A stretch of 12,596 nt of DNA from Pedobacter sp. (lineage in GTDB: Bacteria > Bacteroidota > Bacteroidia > Sphingobacteriales > Sphingobacteriaceae), in assembly GCA_030149995.1 (NCBI GenBank), contig JASLGV010000328.1, positions 1 through 12,596 on the forward strand, given 5' to 3'. A program made the translations under genes and the position numbers. Positions 1 through 7,394 of this stretch are shown here, in pieces (the first letter of the stretch is position 1; every line of letters begins with the position of its first letter). The notes beneath the pieces are model-generated. The model ran no database searches, was not told the DNA's origin, and saw only the letters and a program-made list of their open reading frames with translations.

Positions 1-688
1 CACCAACAGGATCTAAAATAATGTCTGCTCCTTTATTGCCTGTAATTTCTTTTACCCGTTCCGTAATATCTTGTTCAGAACTTACAATTACGTGCCGGGC
101 ACCGGCTTCCAACAAAGCATCCCGTTTAGCAGATGTACTGGTAACAGCAATGGAAATACCACCTAAAAGATTGGTAAATTGTATAGCTGCTAATCCGGCA
201 CTGCTGGAAGCAGCCGTAATTAAGACAGATTGACTGGCCTGGAGCGCTGCTTCTTTTACCAGAATCCCATACATCGAAATATAACTGGTCCAGATAGATG
301 CAGCTTCTGCAAAAGATAAATTAGCAGGATGTTTAAGTAAGGTATAGGCCGGTACAATAATCAGCGCCCCATAAGTGGCATAATTATTCAGAGAAAAGGC
401 GGGTAGTATACTTACTACATCGCCTACATTGAATCCACTAACATCATCGCCAACCGCTTCAATAATACCCGATGCTTCATAACCCAGCTTTGCCGGAAAT
501 ACAGGCTGTTCTATATAATAGCCCTCCCGGTACATAGAGTCTGCCCGGTTAACACCTATTGCCTTAACTTCAATCCGGACTTCTTGCGAACCCGGAGCAG
601 GTATGTTCAGATTTTCAACAGTAAGCACTTCAGGACCACCTGTCTTTGAGAAAATAACGGTCTTAGCCGTTTTAGATAAATTATTCAT
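1..688 (-). CDS. MDR-superfamily NAD(P)H-dependent oxidoreductase (quinone oxidoreductase-like), C-terminus cut by window edge
   Basis: The reading frame is open from an ATG at 688 to the window start, giving 229 N-terminal residues of a protein usually about 320-340 long. The N-terminal GroES-like domain shows LGYEASG (68-74) and GFNVGDVV (85-92). The Rossmann part begins with LITAASSSAGLAAIQ (156-170), the nucleotide-binding glycine-loop equivalent, followed by the typical TSTSAKRDALLEAGA stretch (183-197). The usual catalytic zinc ligands are absent: Asn replaces the Cys of the GVCHTD-type motif (GVNRAD, 45-50) and Tyr replaces the His of GHE. This points to a zinc-independent, quinone-oxidoreductase-like enzyme despite the common 'zinc-dependent alcohol dehydrogenase' label. 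The substrate cannot be read from sequence. It is transcribed divergently from an HxlR regulator, a frequent arrangement for reductases induced by electrophiles or quinones, so regulation by that neighbour is likely. Confidence 0.9.
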   Translation of the reverse strand, partial: MNNLSKTAKTVIFSKTGGPEVLTVENLNIPAPGSQEVRIEVKAIGVNRADSMYREGYYIEQPVFPAKLGYEASGIIEAVGDDVSGFNVGDVVSILPAFSLNNYATYGALIIVPAYTLLKHPANLSFAEAASIWTSYISMYGILVKEAALQASQSVLITAASSSAGLAAIQFTNLLGGISIAVTSTSAKRDALLEAGARHVIVSSEQDITERVKEITGNKGADIILDPVG

Positions 689-711
689 GATCTTTTATTA
701 AAATTATGATG

Positions 712-719
712 CAAAATTA
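712..719 (-). promoter_or_regulatory. Candidate -7 promoter element of the oxidoreductase gene
   Basis: Read on the minus strand this is TAATTTTG, an exact match to the Bacteroidota -7 consensus TAnnTTTG, ending 23 nt before the ATG at 688. No clear TTTG -33 element lies at the usual 19-21 nt spacing, so the promoter may depend on an activator or be weak. Confidence 0.4.
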
Positions 720-731
720 GATCGAAGCCCT

Positions 732-739
732 TAAATTTG
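732..739 (+). promoter_or_regulatory. Candidate -7 promoter element of the HxlR regulator gene
   Basis: TAAATTTG matches TAnnTTTG exactly and lies 44 nt before the ATG at 784. The upstream -33 region has no good TTTG. The site overlaps the imperfect palindrome at 737-751, so a bound repressor there would block this promoter. Confidence 0.35.
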
Positions 740-771
740 TGTGTTATACAACCCAATGTATGGTACATACA
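737..771. promoter_or_regulatory. Candidate HxlR operator region (two inverted repeats)
   Basis: The better site is TGTATG-GTA-CATACA at 757-771, with perfect 6-bp arms around a 3-nt centre. A second, weaker one is TTGTGT-GTT-ATACAA at 737-751, with one mismatch per arm pair. The first falls between the regulator's candidate -7 element and its ATG; the second overlaps that -7 element and the expected -33 region of the divergent oxidoreductase gene. HxlR/DUF24 proteins are dimeric winged-helix regulators that bind such palindromes, so autoregulation plus control of the oxidoreductase is the natural reading. This is inference from position and symmetry only. Confidence 0.45.
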
Positions 772-783
772 AGAATGTAAGTA

Positions 784-1149
784 ATGGCAATAGTTAAAGA
801 AAACTCAACAAATAGTCAAAATAAGCGCTTCTTAACAACCTGCGACATGACCTATGCAGTACAGTTAATGGGCGGAAGGTGGAAGTTGTTAATCATGATG
901 AACCTTGAAAAAGGCCCCCTTCGTTTTAGTGAACTAAAGAAACGAATTGAGCATATTACAGAACGAATGCTTACGCTTCAGCTTAGAGAGATGGAAAGTG
1001 ACGGCCTTTTAAAGCGTACTGTATATGCAGAAGTTCCACCCCGGGTAGAGTATGAACTTACAGAAATTAGCGCAGAATTGATACCGATCTGCATGCAACT
1101 AAGTAATTGGGGAACCAGACACCGGGCATCTAACGATCAAAAGATATAA
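784..1149 (+). CDS. HxlR/DUF24-family winged-helix transcriptional regulator
   Basis: At 121 residues it has normal family length. A cysteine (C20) sits at the start of the first helix, in TTCDMTYAVQLMGGRWKLLIM (18-38); this is the position of the conserved Cys that senses thiol-reactive compounds in relatives such as YodB. GGRWK is a family hallmark. The winged helix-turn-helix follows: RFSELKKRIEHITERMLTLQL (47-67), ESDGLLKR (71-78) and the wing PPRVEYELT (85-93). A second Cys is at 103. It probably represses the divergent oxidoreductase gene and itself through the palindromes in the 95-bp gap. The ATG at 784 is the only reasonable start; there is no Shine-Dalgarno site, as is normal in this phylum. 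The inducing compound is unknown; redox or electrophile sensing through C20 is inference. Confidence 0.93.
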   Translation: MAIVKENSTNSQNKRFLTTCDMTYAVQLMGGRWKLLIMMNLEKGPLRFSELKKRIEHITERMLTLQLREMESDGLLKRTVYAEVPPRVEYELTEISAELIPICMQLSNWGTRHRASNDQKI

Positions 1150-1157
1150 ACATAAGA

Positions 1158-1192
1158 TTTGTACCATCCTATATGTTTAAACGATATTTTTG
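1158..1192 (+). promoter_or_regulatory. Candidate promoter of the DUF3467 gene
   Basis: TTTG at 1158-1161 and TATTTTTG at 1185-1192 fit the Bacteroidota -33/-7 elements with a 23-nt spacer, slightly longer than the usual 19-21. The -7 ends 42 nt before the ATG at 1235. A second exact match, TAATTTTG at 1223-1230, ends only 4 nt before the ATG and would give a leaderless message. Confidence 0.4.
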
Positions 1193-1234
1193 GCCACACA
1201 ACATTATAACAACATAAATTCTTAATTTTGACCT

Positions 1235-1546
1235 ATGGAACAGCCGAACAACGAACATCAGTTAAACATAGAACTATCAGAAGAGATAGCAGAGGGAATA
1301 TTTTCTAACTTAGCCATTATTACACATTCGCATACCGAATTTGTACTCGATTTTATACGTGTAATGCCGGGTATTCCGAAGGCGAAAGTAAAATCCAGAA
1401 TTATTTTAACACCAGAACACGCCAAACGATTGCTGAAGGCGCTGGAAGACAACATCGATAAATTTGAAACGGCAAACGGCCGTATAAAGACACAGGAAGA
1501 ACCACCTTTCCCAATGGGCTTTGGCGGACCAACTGCCCAGGCGTAA
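1235..1546 (+). CDS. DUF3467 family protein
   Basis: This 103-residue protein is close to the full-length DUF3467 pattern. Its core is IELSEEIAEGIFSNLAIITH (residues 12-31) followed by HTEFVLDFIRVMPGIPKAKVKSRIILTP and HAKRLLKALEDN; the tail is rich in Pro and Gly. The family is small, cytosolic and widespread in Bacteroidota; its biochemical role is not established. As I recall, it is often found next to the RNA polymerase genes rpoB/rpoC. Here the upstream neighbour is instead the HxlR/oxidoreductase pair, and downstream (77-bp gap) comes a FadL-type porin. There is no signal peptide or membrane segment. The AT-only palindrome TTTTTATAAAAA (1556-1567) after the stop is not a convincing terminator, so read-through into the porin gene is possible. 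Confidence 0.92.
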   Translation: MEQPNNEHQLNIELSEEIAEGIFSNLAIITHSHTEFVLDFIRVMPGIPKAKVKSRIILTPEHAKRLLKALEDNIDKFETANGRIKTQEEPPFPMGFGGPTAQA

Positions 1547-1623
1547 TTTTTTTATTTTTTATAAAAACAATTACTTTTTTGTTATGTTAGCATAATATAG
1601 CAAGTGCTTTAACCAAATATATT

Positions 1624-2847
1624 ATGAAAAAAATTCTATTGAGTGCCCTGCTCTCTGTACCATTCTGGGTATTTGGACAGGGATTCCAGGTTAATTTACA
1701 GGGACAGAAGCAAATAGGGATGGCAGGAGCCGGTTCGGCAATTGCACAAGACGAAGCATCTGTGTTTTTCAATCCTGGTGCCGTATCCATGCTCGAAAAC
1801 AATTCTATATCGGGCGGGGTAAACCCTTTATTGTTTAAGTCTGCTTTCCAGCTTGCCGGTTCAAACCAGACCGAACATGTAAAAAATAAAATTGCACCTC
1901 CTTTTGAATTTTACGCTGTTTGGGGTCCCAAATCAAGCAACTGGAAATTAGGATTAGGGGTGTATACGCCATTTGGCGGATTGGTAGACTGGGGAGAAAA
2001 CTGGTCGGGAAGATATACATTAACCTCGTTAAATCTTAAAGCCATCTATATTCAACCTACTTTAAGTATTAAGTTATCGGATGCGGTTGGTATCGGTGCG
2101 GGTTTTGTTTATAACCATGGTGAAGTAGATCTGCAGCGTGATTTGCCTGTGAACTACCCCGATGGAACGCCTGGAAGTGTTCAGTTAAAAGGGAAGGGTA
2201 AAGGCTACGGCTGGAATGCTGGTTTATACGTTAAAACCCTCAGCAAAATATCTTTTGCCTTAACATACCGCAGTAAGGTGGTAACCAAACTGGATAATGG
2301 CGATGCGTTGTTTAACGTTCCATCTTCTCTGGTATCGAGTTTCCCGGCGGGTAATCATTTTAATTCGGAACTGCCATTGCCGGCTACCATTACGCTTGGT
2401 GTAGGCATACCATTCTCAGACCGCACCACACTCGCACTGGATGCAAGTCTGGTACAGTGGCATGTATATAAAGAACTGGCCTTTGATTATGTAACCAATA
2501 CACCAGCCTTACAGGATACACATTCTGCACGTAATTATAAAGATGGTGCCAATATTAAATTGGGTATTCAGCACAAAGCAACCGATAATTTTACCGTTAG
2601 AGCAGGTGTTGGTTATGCACTTACACCAGTACAAGATGGGTATGTAACACCGGAAGCACCAGATGCGAACCGTTATATTTTAAGTGCCGGTGTGGGTTAT
2701 ACTTTCGGACCTAAATTTGAGATGAATGCTTCTTTCTTATTTGAAGATGTAAAAGCTCGCAGACAGAAAAATATTGAGACTGGCTTAGATGGTACTTTCA
2801 AAACGTACGTATATGCTCCAGGACTTTCATTAACCTATAAATGGTAA
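1624..2847 (+). CDS. OmpP1/FadL/TodX-family outer-membrane transport protein
   Basis: This 407-residue beta-barrel protein is of a type that moves hydrophobic compounds such as long-chain fatty acids across the outer membrane. Residues 1-18 form a Sec signal peptide (KK, hydrophobic core, VFG before the cut). The mature start carries the FadL N-terminal pattern: GFQVNLQGQKQIGMAGAGSA (20-39) and FFNPGAVSML (48-57), corresponding to the plug region. TPFGGLVDWGENWSGRY (115-131) is the other family signature. Alternating aromatic/hydrophobic strands continue to the end, and the chain closes with YAPGLSLTYKW, an aromatic terminal residue suited to BamA-dependent insertion. The next gene, an SGNH-hydrolase lipoprotein, starts 24 bp after the stop, so the two are almost surely one operon: a hydrolase releasing acyl or ester products and a porin that takes them up. 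The true substrate is unknown. Confidence 0.93.
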   Translation: MKKILLSALLSVPFWVFGQGFQVNLQGQKQIGMAGAGSAIAQDEASVFFNPGAVSMLENNSISGGVNPLLFKSAFQLAGSNQTEHVKNKIAPPFEFYAVWGPKSSNWKLGLGVYTPFGGLVDWGENWSGRYTLTSLNLKAIYIQPTLSIKLSDAVGIGAGFVYNHGEVDLQRDLPVNYPDGTPGSVQLKGKGKGYGWNAGLYVKTLSKISFALTYRSKVVTKLDNGDALFNVPSSLVSSFPAGNHFNSELPLPATITLGVGIPFSDRTTLALDASLVQWHVYKELAFDYVTNTPALQDTHSARNYKDGANIKLGIQHKATDNFTVRAGVGYALTPVQDGYVTPEAPDANRYILSAGVGYTFGPKFEMNASFLFEDVKARRQKNIETGLDGTFKTYVYAPGLSLTYKW

Positions 2848-2871
2848 GTAATTAACACAAACTTTACTCTG

Positions 2872-4146
2872 ATGAAAAAATATATATTCAATGGTTTACT
2901 GGCTGCAGTAGTACTTTTTGCCGCTTCCTGCAAACCCAGCATAGAATCGCCTGCAGGCAGTACAGCAGGTAGTGCCAATTTCAGCAAGTTTATTGCTGTG
3001 GGTAATTCCTTAACTTCAGGTTATGCCGATAACGGCCTTTATCTGGAAGGACAAAAAGTTGCATTCCCCAACCTGATTGCCGATAAAATGAAAACTGTGG
3101 GCGGTGGTACTTTTACCTCTCCTTTTTTTAGTGATGCAGAAGCCAGCGGTTCGGGTTATTTATCACTCACCGCATTGGTAAATGGTGTTCCAACCATTAC
3201 CCCGGTAGCTGGAGCAGCCTTACACAATGGTAAGCTGACAAAATATACTGGCGAGATTCAAAACCTGGGTATTCCGGGGATGCGCCTGGATTTGGCTTTT
3301 GACCCAACTTTTACCTTTAGCGCAGCAAATATTTACTTTGAACGTTTGTTAAACGATGCACAAGTGGGAAAAACCAATTATGCACAGTTTGTACAAAGCA
3401 GAAATCACACTTTCTTCTCTTTATGGCTGGGTAATAATGACGTGCTGGGCTATGCCACCAATGGCGGAGTAACAACAAGTCCAACCAATGTATTAACCAG
3501 CAAAGCGACCTTTGCAGATGCCTATTCTAAAATGCTTGATATTTTAACAGCGGGAGGTCAGAAAGGCGTAGTTGCTACCATTCCGGATGTTACTTCAATT
3601 CCTTATTTTAATACTGTAACCGTTTCTGCATTACTTGCCGGCGCAAAAGCTGTTAATCCTGCAGCTGTAGCCGTGTATATTCAAACCGGTGCCGGAACCG
3701 TGAGGGCAGCAACCAATGAAGATTTAATTTGTTTACCATTTCAATCGGCTGATTTATTTGGTAAAGGAACCATTCCTTACGGTTTACATCCGCTAAATCC
3801 AATTACGAGTAACTGGGTATTGGATAAAGACGAAGTTACAACTGTTAAAGATTATGTAAATAGCTACAACAGCAATATTAAAGCATTGGCGGCTAAAAAA
3901 GGACTGGCTGTTGCAGATGCTTACGCCTTTTTAAACCAGGTAAAAGCAGGTATCATACTTGATGGTATTGGCATTGATGCACGTTTTATCCAGGGCGGGG
4001 CATTTTCTTTAGATGGGATTCATTTAACGCCGAGAGGAAATGCTGCTATGGCAAATTTATTTATTAATGCCATTAATATCCAGTACAATTCAACCATTCC
4101 AATTGTAGATATCAGTCAATACAGAGGAACCAAGTTCCCGAACTAA
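2872..4146 (+). CDS. SGNH/GDSL-type hydrolase lipoprotein
   Basis: This 424-residue lipoprotein has a signal peptide with lipobox FAASC; the lipidated Cys is C20. All SGNH blocks can be placed. Block I is GNSLTSG (44-50) with nucleophile Ser46; Asn45 replaces the Asp of GDSL. Block II is NLGIPGMRL (131-139, Gly133). Block III is GNND (187-190, Asn189). Block V is DGIHLTPRGN (381-390) with the catalytic Asp381 and His384. The domain has a long insertion between blocks III and V. Expected activity is ester hydrolysis (lipase, esterase or deacetylase), in the periplasm or at the outer membrane. There is no acidic export signal right after the Cys (KPSIESP), so surface display is not indicated. 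It is co-transcribed with the FadL-type porin just upstream and ends at a strong hairpin terminator. Confidence 0.93.
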   Translation: MKKYIFNGLLAAVVLFAASCKPSIESPAGSTAGSANFSKFIAVGNSLTSGYADNGLYLEGQKVAFPNLIADKMKTVGGGTFTSPFFSDAEASGSGYLSLTALVNGVPTITPVAGAALHNGKLTKYTGEIQNLGIPGMRLDLAFDPTFTFSAANIYFERLLNDAQVGKTNYAQFVQSRNHTFFSLWLGNNDVLGYATNGGVTTSPTNVLTSKATFADAYSKMLDILTAGGQKGVVATIPDVTSIPYFNTVTVSALLAGAKAVNPAAVAVYIQTGAGTVRAATNEDLICLPFQSADLFGKGTIPYGLHPLNPITSNWVLDKDEVTTVKDYVNSYNSNIKALAAKKGLAVADAYAFLNQVKAGIILDGIGIDARFIQGGAFSLDGIHLTPRGNAAMANLFINAINIQYNSTIPIVDISQYRGTKFPN

Positions 4147-4165
4147 TTATATACGGTTCATTATA

Positions 4166-4204
4166 AAAAAGGCGTTGTGTTTAATCAAAACACAACGCCT
4201 TTTT
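4166..4204. terminator. Bidirectional rho-independent terminator
   Basis: A perfect 12-bp stem, GGCGTTGTGTTT (4171-4182) against AAACACAACGCC (4188-4199), has a 5-nt AATCA loop and is flanked by AAAAAA on the left and TTTTT on the right. The tracts pair with each other, so the element works in both directions. It lies between the convergent SGNH-lipoprotein gene (ending 4146) and miaA (ending 4220) and serves both. Confidence 0.93.
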
Positions 4205-4219
4205 GCTTTAAGAGGTCGT

Positions 4220-5128
4220 TTATTTTATTTCTTTATTTACGAAGTCTATAATCTTTTCTGTTTCTGTAGGTTCAAACCAATTGATTTCCGTATCCCGTCT
4301 AAACCAGGTTAGCTGCCGTTTGGCAAAGCGCCGGGTATTTTGTTTAATCGCATCTACAGCTTCCTGCAAAGATATTTTATGATCGAGGTAATCGAACAGC
4401 TCTGTATAACCAACTGTATTCAGTGCATTGTAGGAACGGTAGGGAAGCAGCGATTTTACTTCTTCCAAAAGACTATGTTCCATCATCAGGTCTACACGCT
4501 TGTTAATGCGGTTGTATAAACCTGCCCGTTCGGTATTTAAACCTATTTTAAGGATGTGGAAAGGTCGCTGCTTTTTAGTTGCAGAGAGCATAGAAGAAAG
4601 CTTTTTTCCGGTAGAAAGAAATACTTCCAGCCCGCGGATCATCCTTTGTGGATTTTGCTGGTCTACCCTGGCAAAATATTCAGGATCATATTGAGCGAGT
4701 TGCTGCTGGATGGATGTCAGGCCCTCGGTTTCAAACTGTTGGTTTAAGCGTTCACGAACAGCAAAATCTATTTCAGGCATTTCGTCGAGGCCATTCAGTA
4801 CCGCGTTTACATATAATCCTGAGCCACCCACCATAATGGCCACTTCATGCTGGTTAAAAATGGTCTCCAGCACACGTAAGGCTTCACTTTCAAAATCGCC
4901 GGTACTAAACAGGGTGGTTACGCTGTGCGAATTGATAAAATGATGCGGAGCTGCGGCCAGTTCTTCTGCTGTAGGTTTGGCTGTGCCGATTTCCATTTCT
5001 TGAAAGAATTGCCTCGAATCTGCCGATACAATTTCTGTGTGCAAATGCCTGGCGAGTTGGATGGCCAGCGCTGTTTTACCAATGGCTGTTGGGCCTACAA
5101 TAGAAATTAATGTTTTTGGATGTGGCAT
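4220..5128 (-). CDS. miaA: tRNA dimethylallyltransferase MiaA
   Basis: MiaA transfers a dimethylallyl group from DMAPP to A37 of tRNAs reading UNN codons (i6A37), in the cytosol. The 302-residue form shows the P-loop GPTAIGKT (12-19), SADSRQFFQEMEIGTAKP (35-52) with the A37-contacting DSRQ, MVGGSGLYV (99-107), NPQRMIRGLEV (159-169) and the basic stretch TRRFAKRQLTWFRR (265-278). Length is normal. I chose the ATG at 5128, where the protein begins MPHPKTLISIVGPT; an in-frame TTG at 5143 would only add five unconserved residues. It is the last gene of a minus-strand run with tsaC, cca and the PRiA4_ORF3 protein, but a hairpin with a T-run at 5154-5192 stands just before it. I found no TAnnTTTG promoter in the gap, so it may depend on read-through. 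Confidence 0.96.
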   Translation of the reverse strand: MPHPKTLISIVGPTAIGKTALAIQLARHLHTEIVSADSRQFFQEMEIGTAKPTAEELAAAPHHFINSHSVTTLFSTGDFESEALRVLETIFNQHEVAIMVGGSGLYVNAVLNGLDEMPEIDFAVRERLNQQFETEGLTSIQQQLAQYDPEYFARVDQQNPQRMIRGLEVFLSTGKKLSSMLSATKKQRPFHILKIGLNTERAGLYNRINKRVDLMMEHSLLEEVKSLLPYRSYNALNTVGYTELFDYLDHKISLQEAVDAIKQNTRRFAKRQLTWFRRDTEINWFEPTETEKIIDFVNKEIK

Positions 5129-5153
5129 AACTTTAAAGGTCAATGCTTGCGTT

Positions 5154-5192
5154 AAAAAAATAAAGCTGCCAGACGCAATACCTGACAGCTTT
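5154..5192 (-). terminator. Hairpin with T-run between the PRiA4_ORF3 gene and miaA
   Basis: On the minus strand AAGCTGTCAG (5191-5182) pairs with CTGGCAGCTT (5172-5163), including one U-G wobble, around a 9-nt loop. TATTTTTTT follows (5161-5154). This is a plausible intrinsic terminator for the gene ending at 5220, but it ends only 25 nt before the miaA start, so it could also act as a partial terminator or attenuator. Confidence 0.7.
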
Positions 5193-5219
5193 TTAATTGT
5201 TTAAATATCTCTGTAAGAT

Positions 5220-5867
5220 TTAGTAATCGTCTTTCTGAAGGTCTTCATCATAACCTTCATCGTCTGAAAACTCATCTCCGAACTCATCGTTTTCATCTTC
5301 ACCATCTTCATCCCGTTCCTCTTCGTTGATGCCCATTTCGCCCATGGCTTCCAGTTCATCGGTATCTTCAGGTACAAAATTCATTTCATTTAAGAAATCA
5401 AATTCAGAACCCGAGGCACTGGCACCTCTTGGATCAACTGCCTGCGGACTGTTCTGCTCCATAATTTTAGGTGCTTCGCCCAGGCTTTTTGCCAGAAAAG
5501 GATATTCTATACTTGGATCTGCATTTAAAATGATCTTAATCAGCTCCACATGGAAATCGTATGGGCGATCAAAATTATAGATGTAGTAAAACTTTTGATG
5601 TGGATCCTCAATAAAGCTGCTTAACTTCGATTTTTCCATTAAAACCACACGGTCTTTTTTCCGTTCATTTGGTAAATAAGCAATCTCATCTCCTTTTACC
5701 CAGTTATCGGCACTTACATAGAATGAGGAAGGTTTTTCAGCATTATAACCTGTAGATTTGTGAATGGCCCGGTGAAGGTCTTCAAATGTTTGGTTTGATT
5801 TAATGTCGATCTCTCTTACAACATCATCAAAATCTTCGAACGTGATTTTAAATTTATAAATAGCCAT
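5220..5867 (-). CDS. PRiA4_ORF3-like fold protein with long acidic C-terminal tail
   Basis: This 215-residue cytosolic protein is of unknown function. Residues 1-135 resemble the plasmid pRiA4b ORF-3 / IS1096 TnpR-passenger family: an N-terminal strand-helix unit (IYKFKITFEDFDDVVREIDI, then TFEDLHRAIHKSTGY) and the later FYYIYNFDRPYDFHVELIKI (93-112), corresponding to the YDFGDxWxH region. The usual glycine-rich EDCGG motif after this point is missing; SLGEAPKIMEQ is found instead. From about residue 156 the chain is extremely acidic: roughly half of the last 60 residues are Asp or Glu, with almost no basic residues. That suggests a disordered tail, perhaps a nucleic-acid mimic or a protein-binding segment. 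No transposase or inverted repeats are nearby, so it appears to be a resident gene. It lies between cca and miaA in a tRNA-maturation cluster. It has its own candidate promoter at 5885-5915. Confidence 0.85.
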   Translation of the reverse strand: MAIYKFKITFEDFDDVVREIDIKSNQTFEDLHRAIHKSTGYNAEKPSSFYVSADNWVKGDEIAYLPNERKKDRVVLMEKSKLSSFIEDPHQKFYYIYNFDRPYDFHVELIKIILNADPSIEYPFLAKSLGEAPKIMEQNSPQAVDPRGASASGSEFDFLNEMNFVPEDTDELEAMGEMGINEEERDEDGEDENDEFGDEFSDDEGYDEDLQKDDY

Positions 5868-5884
5868 TTGTGTATTTTGAACAG

Positions 5885-5915
5885 TAAAAATAAAGTTAAT
5901 TTGTGTTTCTGCAAA
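5885..5915 (-). promoter_or_regulatory. Candidate promoter of the PRiA4_ORF3-like gene
   Basis: On the minus strand TTTG (5915-5912), a 19-nt spacer and TATTTTTA (5892-5885) match the Bacteroidota TTTG-N19-TAnnTTTG promoter in all positions but the last. It leaves a 17-nt leader region before the ATG at 5867. Confidence 0.45.
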
Positions 5916-5976
5916 GCACAGCTTTACAAAAACTTAAGCATTAGGTTCTGAATAATTAATTGCCTGAAATAAGTTG

Positions 5977-7380
5977 TTAATTAACAGGTTCCAGTCCCAA
6001 TTGTTTTGCCTGTTGCAGCATAAAAGTAAATGCTTCCTGATAGTTATTGGTTATTTCGCCTTCTAAAATTGCCTCGCGGATGGCATTTTTAATAATTCCC
6101 ACCTCTTTGCCGGCTGTAAGACCGAAAGTTTCCATAATATCATTTCCGGTAATGGGTGGTTGCCAGTTTCGGATTTTATCTCTTTCTTCTACATCTTTAA
6201 GTTTTTGCTTAACGGTTTCAAAGTTGTTGCGGTACCTGGCTTTTTTATATTCATTTTTAGTGGTTACATCGGCATTGCAAAGGAGCATCAGGCTTTCTAT
6301 TTCTTCGCCGGCATCGAATAACAAGCGCCTAACCGCCGAGTCGGTAACGGTTTCCTGTGCCAGTACAATGGGTCTTAAATGTAATTGAACCAGCTTTTGA
6401 ACGAATTTCATCTTCTCATTTAATGGAAGTTTTAGCTGGGCAAATATTTTGGGAACCATTCTGGCGCCTTTATCTTCATGCCCATGGAAAGTCCAGCCAT
6501 GTCCTTCCTCGAAACGTTTGGTAGCCGGTTTGGCAATATCGTGCAAAATAGCTGCCCATCGCAACCATAAATCGCTCGTATCTTTAGCAATGTTATCCAG
6601 TACCTCTAAGGTATGGTAAAAATTATCTTTATGGCCTTTTCCTTTAATAATGTCTACGCCGTAGAGCTGGGCCATTTGCGGGAAAATAATTTGTAATAAA
6701 CCGGTATCGAATAAATATTTAAAGCCGATGGATGGAACGGGCGATAAAATAATCTTATTCATTTCGTCGGTAATGCGTTCTTTGGAAACAATGCTGATGC
6801 GTGCTTTTTGTTTTTTGATGGCCAGCAGTGCTGCCGGGTCGATACTGAAATTTAGCTGAGAGGCAAAGCGGATGGCCCGCATCATGCGCAAAGGATCGTC
6901 GGAAAAAGTAACTTCCGGATCTAAAGGCGTGCGGATCAGTTTATTTTCAAGGTCTTTAATGCCCTCAAAAGGATCCAGCAATTCGCCAAAATTTTTAGCG
7001 TTTAGGTTGATGGCCAGTGCATTGATGGTAAAATCGCGGCGCAGCTGGTCATCTTCCAGTGTGCCATCTTCTACAATGGGTTTTCTGGAGTCTGCACGGT
7101 ACGATTCCTTGCGGGCGCCAACAAACTCAATTTCCAGATCCTGATGTTTGATGCTGGCCGTTCCGAAGCTTTTGAAAACCGCTACTTTGGTGTTTAATTT
7201 CTTTCCTACTGCCTCCGCGTAATCTATGCCGCTGCCAATAACCACTACATCAATATCTTTTGAAGGGCGGCTTAAGAATAAATCGCGTACAAAACCGCCA
7301 ATTACATATGCTTCTGTTGCAGTTTTATCGGCCATGGCCGATAAGGTTTTAAATATAGGGTTTTGTAGGTGTTGTTGCAT
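5977..7380 (-). CDS. cca: CCA-adding tRNA nucleotidyltransferase with HD domain
   Basis: A class II nucleotidyltransferase that builds or repairs the 3'-CCA end of tRNA from CTP and ATP. In its 467 residues: GGFVRD (28-33), the metal-binding DID (42-44), the [11 protein letters not shown] motif (114-124), the nucleotide-base selecting region [16 protein letters not shown] (161-176), then the RNA-binding helices. A C-terminal HD domain follows, with His256, HD at 280-281 in [15 protein letters not shown] near 299-303 and Asp370. The HD part would supply metal-dependent phosphohydrolase activity as in other HD-fused CCA enzymes; which phosphoester it cleaves cannot be told. Length is normal for this fused form. 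It lies between tsaC (97-bp structured gap upstream) and the PRiA4_ORF3-like gene. I could not separate full CCA addition from an A-adding or CC-adding specialisation by eye. Confidence 0.94.
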   Translation of the reverse strand: MQQHLQNPIFKTLSAMADKTATEAYVIGGFVRDLFLSRPSKDIDVVVIGSGIDYAEAVGKKLNTKVAVFKSFGTASIKHQDLEIEFVGARKESYRADSRKPIVEDGTLEDDQLRRDFTINALAINLNAKNFGELLDPFEGIKDLENKLIRTPLDPEVTFSDDPLRMMRAIRFASQLNFSIDPAALLAIKKQKARISIVSKERITDEMNKIILSPVPSIGFKYLFDTGLLQIIFPQMAQLYGVDIIKGKGHKDNFYHTLEVLDNIAKDTSDLWLRWAAILHDIAKPATKRFEEGHGWTFHGHEDKGARMVPKIFAQLKLPLNEKMKFVQKLVQLHLRPIVLAQETVTDSAVRRLLFDAGEEIESLMLLCNADVTTKNEYKKARYRNNFETVKQKLKDVEERDKIRNWQPPITGNDIMETFGLTAGKEVGIIKNAIREAILEGEITNNYQEAFTFMLQQAKQLGLEPVN

Positions 7381-7394
7381 GAGTTTAAAAATAC

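Noticed and set aside
21..233. 70-residue plus-strand open frame at the left edge
   Set aside because: It lies inside the minus-strand oxidoreductase gene, whose translation is a clear MDR protein; this frame has no recognisable domain.
1547..1623. T-rich stretch and AT-only palindrome (1556-1567) after DUF3467 as a terminator
   Set aside because: The stem has no G-C pairs and no separate T-run, so it would not be stable. No clear promoter for the porin gene was found in this gap either.
5129..5143. Longer miaA starting at TTG 5143
   Set aside because: It adds only five unconserved residues and uses a rare start, while ATG 5128 gives the usual MiaA N-terminus.
5220..5867. Mobile-element origin inferred from the PRiA4_ORF3/IS1096-passenger family name
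   Set aside because: No transposase, terminal inverted repeats, target-site duplication or compositional break is visible around it.
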